Part shown: one piece after another, positions 6,545 to 6,798 of the stretch
How the letters are laid out: every line of letters starts with the position of its first letter
Position numbering within the stretch: the first letter of the stretch is position 1
Source: an uncultured Ruminococcus sp.
Lineage (GTDB): Bacteria > Bacillota > Clostridia > Oscillospirales > Acutalibacteraceae
NCBI GenBank assembly: GCA_902772795.1
Contig: CACYBZ010000236.1
Coordinates: 1-6,798 of the forward strand
Direction: 5' to 3'
DNA length: 6,798 nt
Notes under the pieces: model-generated
Seen by the model: the letters and a program-made list of their open reading frames with translations, nothing else
Database searches by the model: none
What the model was told of the DNA's origin: nothing
Made by a program: the position numbers and the translations under genes

Positions 6545-6652
6545 AAAATCTGCGAAAGCAGATTTTCACGAAAAGTTTTGTCCGACTTTTTCAAAAGTCG
6601 GCGGATTCCAAAGGCGGAGCCTTTGGTGGGGGTGCGGGGGCAACGCCCCTGC
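6545..6652. repeat. Array of four short hairpins between rpmE and yigZ
   Basis: Four inverted repeats follow one another. AAAATCTGC (6545-6553) pairs with GCAGATTTT (6558-6566) around GAAA. CCGACTTT (6582-6589) pairs with AAAGTCGG (6594-6601) around TTCA. CCAAAGGC (6608-6615) pairs with GCCTTTGG (6619-6626) around GGA. GCGGGGGC (6634-6641) pairs with GCCCCTGC (6645-6652) around AAC with one G-T pair. Spacers between the last three are CGGATT and TGGGGGT, resembling those of the array at 18-90, in the same orientation. It fills the space between the rpmE terminator and the yigZ ribosome binding site. I see no coding potential or transposase, so a small palindromic repeat family is the best reading. 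Confidence 0.8.
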
Positions 6653-6654
6653 AT

Positions 6655-6693
6655 AAAAATCAATAGGCGACACAACATAACATTGCGTCGCCT
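6655..6693 (-). terminator. Rho-independent terminator of rpmE
   Basis: On the minus strand AGGCGAC (6693-6687) pairs with GTCGCCT (6671-6665), and a short inner CAA/TTG stem continues past one mismatch. T5 follows at 6659-6655 after a 5 nt gap. It starts about 20 bp past the rpmE stop. The gap before the T-run makes it moderate in strength. Confidence 0.7.
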
Positions 6694-6714
6694 GAGATAA
6701 CAACAAATTGTATA

Positions 6715-6798
6715 TTACTTCTTGATACCAAAACGTTTGTTGAATCTGTCAACTCGTCCGCCTGTATCAACAAGTTTCTGCTTACCGGTGAAGAAAGG
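6715..6798 (-). CDS. rpmE: Ribosomal protein bL31, C-terminal part (cut by window edge)
   Basis: Only the last 27 codons and the stop (TAA, 6715-6717) lie in the window. They read PFFTGKQKL, then DTGGRVDRFNKRFGIKK, which matches the highly conserved C-terminus of bL31, a protein of the large ribosomal subunit. The zinc-binding cysteines that separate the two bL31 types lie earlier in the protein and cannot be seen, so the type is open, although the ending looks like the common RpmE form. A terminator hairpin follows closely, so it is probably a single gene or the end of its own unit. Confidence 0.93.
   Translation of the reverse strand, partial: PFFTGKQKLVDTGGRVDRFNKRFGIKK

Noticed and set aside
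6487..6678. A 63-codon minus-strand frame across the second hairpin array.
   Set aside because: It translates the palindromic repeats and overlaps the start of yigZ and the rpmE terminator; it has no recognisable protein features.
6531..6714. A promoter for yigZ between rpmE and yigZ.
   Set aside because: No convincing -35/-10 pair was found on the minus strand in this stretch, which is mostly hairpins and the rpmE terminator.

Overview
The window reads as a chromosomal segment of an endospore-forming member of the Clostridia, moderately AT-rich. The evidence is a spoIIGA-sigE pair beside ordinary housekeeping genes. The many short hairpin clusters between genes recall Ruminococcus and related Oscillospirales, but that placement rests on memory of such genomes and is an inference. 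No phage, transposon, CRISPR, tRNA or rRNA signal was found.

Layout from left to right. Positions 18-90 hold a compact array of three hairpins. Then come three minus-strand genes: a small acidic lipoprotein (94-516), the mother-cell sigma factor sigE (585-1295) and its activating membrane protease spoIIGA (1273-2157), the last two overlapping by 23 bp. A short divergent promoter region (about 2158-2291) separates spoIIGA from cca, the tRNA CCA-end nucleotidyltransferase (plus strand, 2292-3641). A two-way terminator overlaps the end of cca. On the far side is a minus-strand replication pair: a DnaI/DnaC-type helicase-loader ATPase (3663-4667) preceded by a DnaD/DnaB-type protein (4687-5793). 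Upstream lie a YigZ/IMPACT-family gene (5898-6530), a second hairpin array (6545-6652), the rpmE terminator and the last 27 codons of ribosomal protein bL31 (6715-6798, cut by the window edge).

How the genes work together. SpoIIGA and SigE form one sporulation unit: the protease removes the N-terminal pro-sequence of SigE. In many Firmicutes sigG follows this pair, but here a lipoprotein gene takes that place. The DnaD-like and DnaC-like proteins are expected to act together in loading the replicative helicase.

The most unusual observation is at the divergent spoIIGA/cca junction. Neither gene has an in-frame ATG, GTG or TTG that would give a complete protein. Each instead has a strong Shine-Dalgarno sequence exactly 7 nt before an ATA codon, and both conserved protein N-termini begin there. 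Simple ATG/GTG/TTG gene calling would shorten both proteins, removing two membrane segments from SpoIIGA and the nucleotide-binding GG motif from Cca. The other main point is that the two hairpin arrays share one modular design.
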